13,399 bases of DNA from Terriglobales bacterium (lineage in GTDB: Bacteria > Acidobacteriota > Terriglobia > Terriglobales > Acidobacteriaceae): positions 1 through 13,399 of the forward strand of contig JASHXK010000521.1 in NCBI GenBank assembly GCA_030043575.1, in the 5' to 3' direction. Below, piece by piece: positions 12,838-13,399 of the stretch (position 1 is the stretch's first letter; every line of letters begins with the position of its first letter). Under the pieces are notes generated by a model. It was not told where the DNA came from. It worked only from the letters and a program-made list of their open reading frames with translations, and did not search any database. Made by a program: the position numbers and the translations under genes.

Positions 12838-13399
12838 AGCAGGGCATTCCAAAGTCGGTGCAAGATCTGCTCGCGCGGCAAACTCCAGGGGACGAGCATC
12901 CTTCTGCCGATCTGCTCAACGGCTATATGGAGCAGTCGTTGACCGCGAGCGAGACAGCACAGGTCACAAACCATCTCGCAGCCTGTAGGGACTGTCGCGA
13001 GATTGTCTTCCTCGCGAGCGGCGTCCAAGAAGAGGAAGTAGTTGCGGCGCTTGCGGCAGCGATGCCCGCTCAAGACCGGCAAGTGGTCCAACCCCCCGGT
13101 CAGCGGAAACCAAGATGGGCGTGGTGGAAGTGGGCGGTACCGGCGGTCGTTGTGATCGCGGTTGCCGGAGGCGTGCTTGTCAATCTGAATCGAGTTCCGG
13201 AGCGAGCCGCTCCCGCAAGCAACACCCTCGCACTGAACTACCCCGCGCCATCCACGGCGCCGACTAATCGAGAGAACGCGTTAATCGTCGAACCGACCGC
13301 CCGGCCTGCAATCAAAGCAGGGCCAACGGCGCCGACGGAATCCAAGAAGCACACAGCCGCTGCCAGACGGCAGAGCGTGGAGGCCGAGCAGGTGCGTCT
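12834..13399 (+). CDS. zf-HC2 anti-sigma factor, 3' end beyond the window
   Basis: Translation from ATG 12834 stays open to the last base (188 full codons). HLAACRDCREIVFLA carries the HxxxCxxC zinc signature (H47, C51, C54). A single membrane segment (about WKWAVPAVVVIAVAGGVLVNL, residues 98-118) separates the cytoplasmic zinc finger from a proline-, alanine- and threonine-rich periplasmic stretch that runs off the window. The stop of the sigma gene overlaps the start (ATGA), and AAGAGG at 12824-12829 is the ribosome-binding site. Role: membrane-bound inhibitor of the upstream sigma factor, inferred from family and coupling. The missing C-terminus may hold a sensor domain. Confidence 0.85.
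   Translation, partial: MKQGIPKSVQDLLARQTPGDEHPSADLLNGYMEQSLTASETAQVTNHLAACRDCREIVFLASGVQEEEVVAALAAAMPAQDRQVVQPPGQRKPRWAWWKWAVPAVVVIAVAGGVLVNLNRVPERAAPASNTLALNYPAPSTAPTNRENALIVEPTARPAIKAGPTAPTESKKHTAAARRQSVEAEQVR

Overview
The window looks like a chromosomal segment of a Gram-negative, GC-rich bacterium, most probably an Acidobacteriota member of the Koribacter/Terriglobus type. This is an inference from several signs. There is an ARPP-1-like secreted protein carrying a TonB-receptor-type carboxypeptidase-regulatory domain, a family style common in that phylum. There are also two sigma/anti-sigma pairs with zf-HC2 anti-sigma factors, an LolA-like periplasmic protein, a membrane-anchored monohaem cytochrome c, and AT-containing 7-bp repeats between genes. 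No phage, transposase, CRISPR array or plasmid gene is visible.

Layout, left to right. Positions 1-72 hold what may be the last 23 codons of an upstream gene. A tRNA-Ser(GCU) gene follows at 159-251. Minus-strand lipB (octanoyltransferase) occupies 530-1345/1360. Its divergent intergenic region (1361-1540) carries two facing arrays of a 7-bp repeat, with a 19-bp perfect inverted repeat between them. A tightly overlapping plus-strand operon runs 1541-3137: ECF sigma factor, two-TM zf-HC2 anti-sigma factor, and a three-TM protein with a double zinc ribbon. A good intrinsic terminator at 3162-3191 closes it. A lone 2-oxoacid dehydrogenase E1 beta gene (3252-4226) and a membrane-anchored cytochrome c (4358-4888) follow. 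A second heptamer array and two hairpins fill the gap to the next, convergent genes.

The minus-strand group 8744-5043 is mutS2, a small one-TM unknown protein, and an LolA-like protein, with gaps of 55 and 65 bp. Plus-strand zwf (glucose-6-phosphate dehydrogenase, 8998-10362) converges on a minus-strand ARPP-1-like gene (10395-11867). The ARPP-1-like protein appears to be interrupted by about 128 residues resembling the N-terminal domain of an Acidobacterial TonB-dependent receptor. Divergent from it, 88 bp away, is a second sigma/anti-sigma pair (11956-12837 and 12834 to the window end). The sigma factor has an N-terminal extension and an unusual region 2. The anti-sigma factor is cut off by the window edge.

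How the genes work together: most are housekeeping (lipoylation, 2-oxoacid oxidation, NADPH supply through the oxidative pentose phosphate branch, MutS2). LipB and E1 beta are linked biochemically, because lipoyl groups serve the E2 partner of E1 beta, although no E2 lies here. The two sigma modules are the regulatory content. The ARPP-1-like insertion and the heptamer arrays are the most unusual sequence features.
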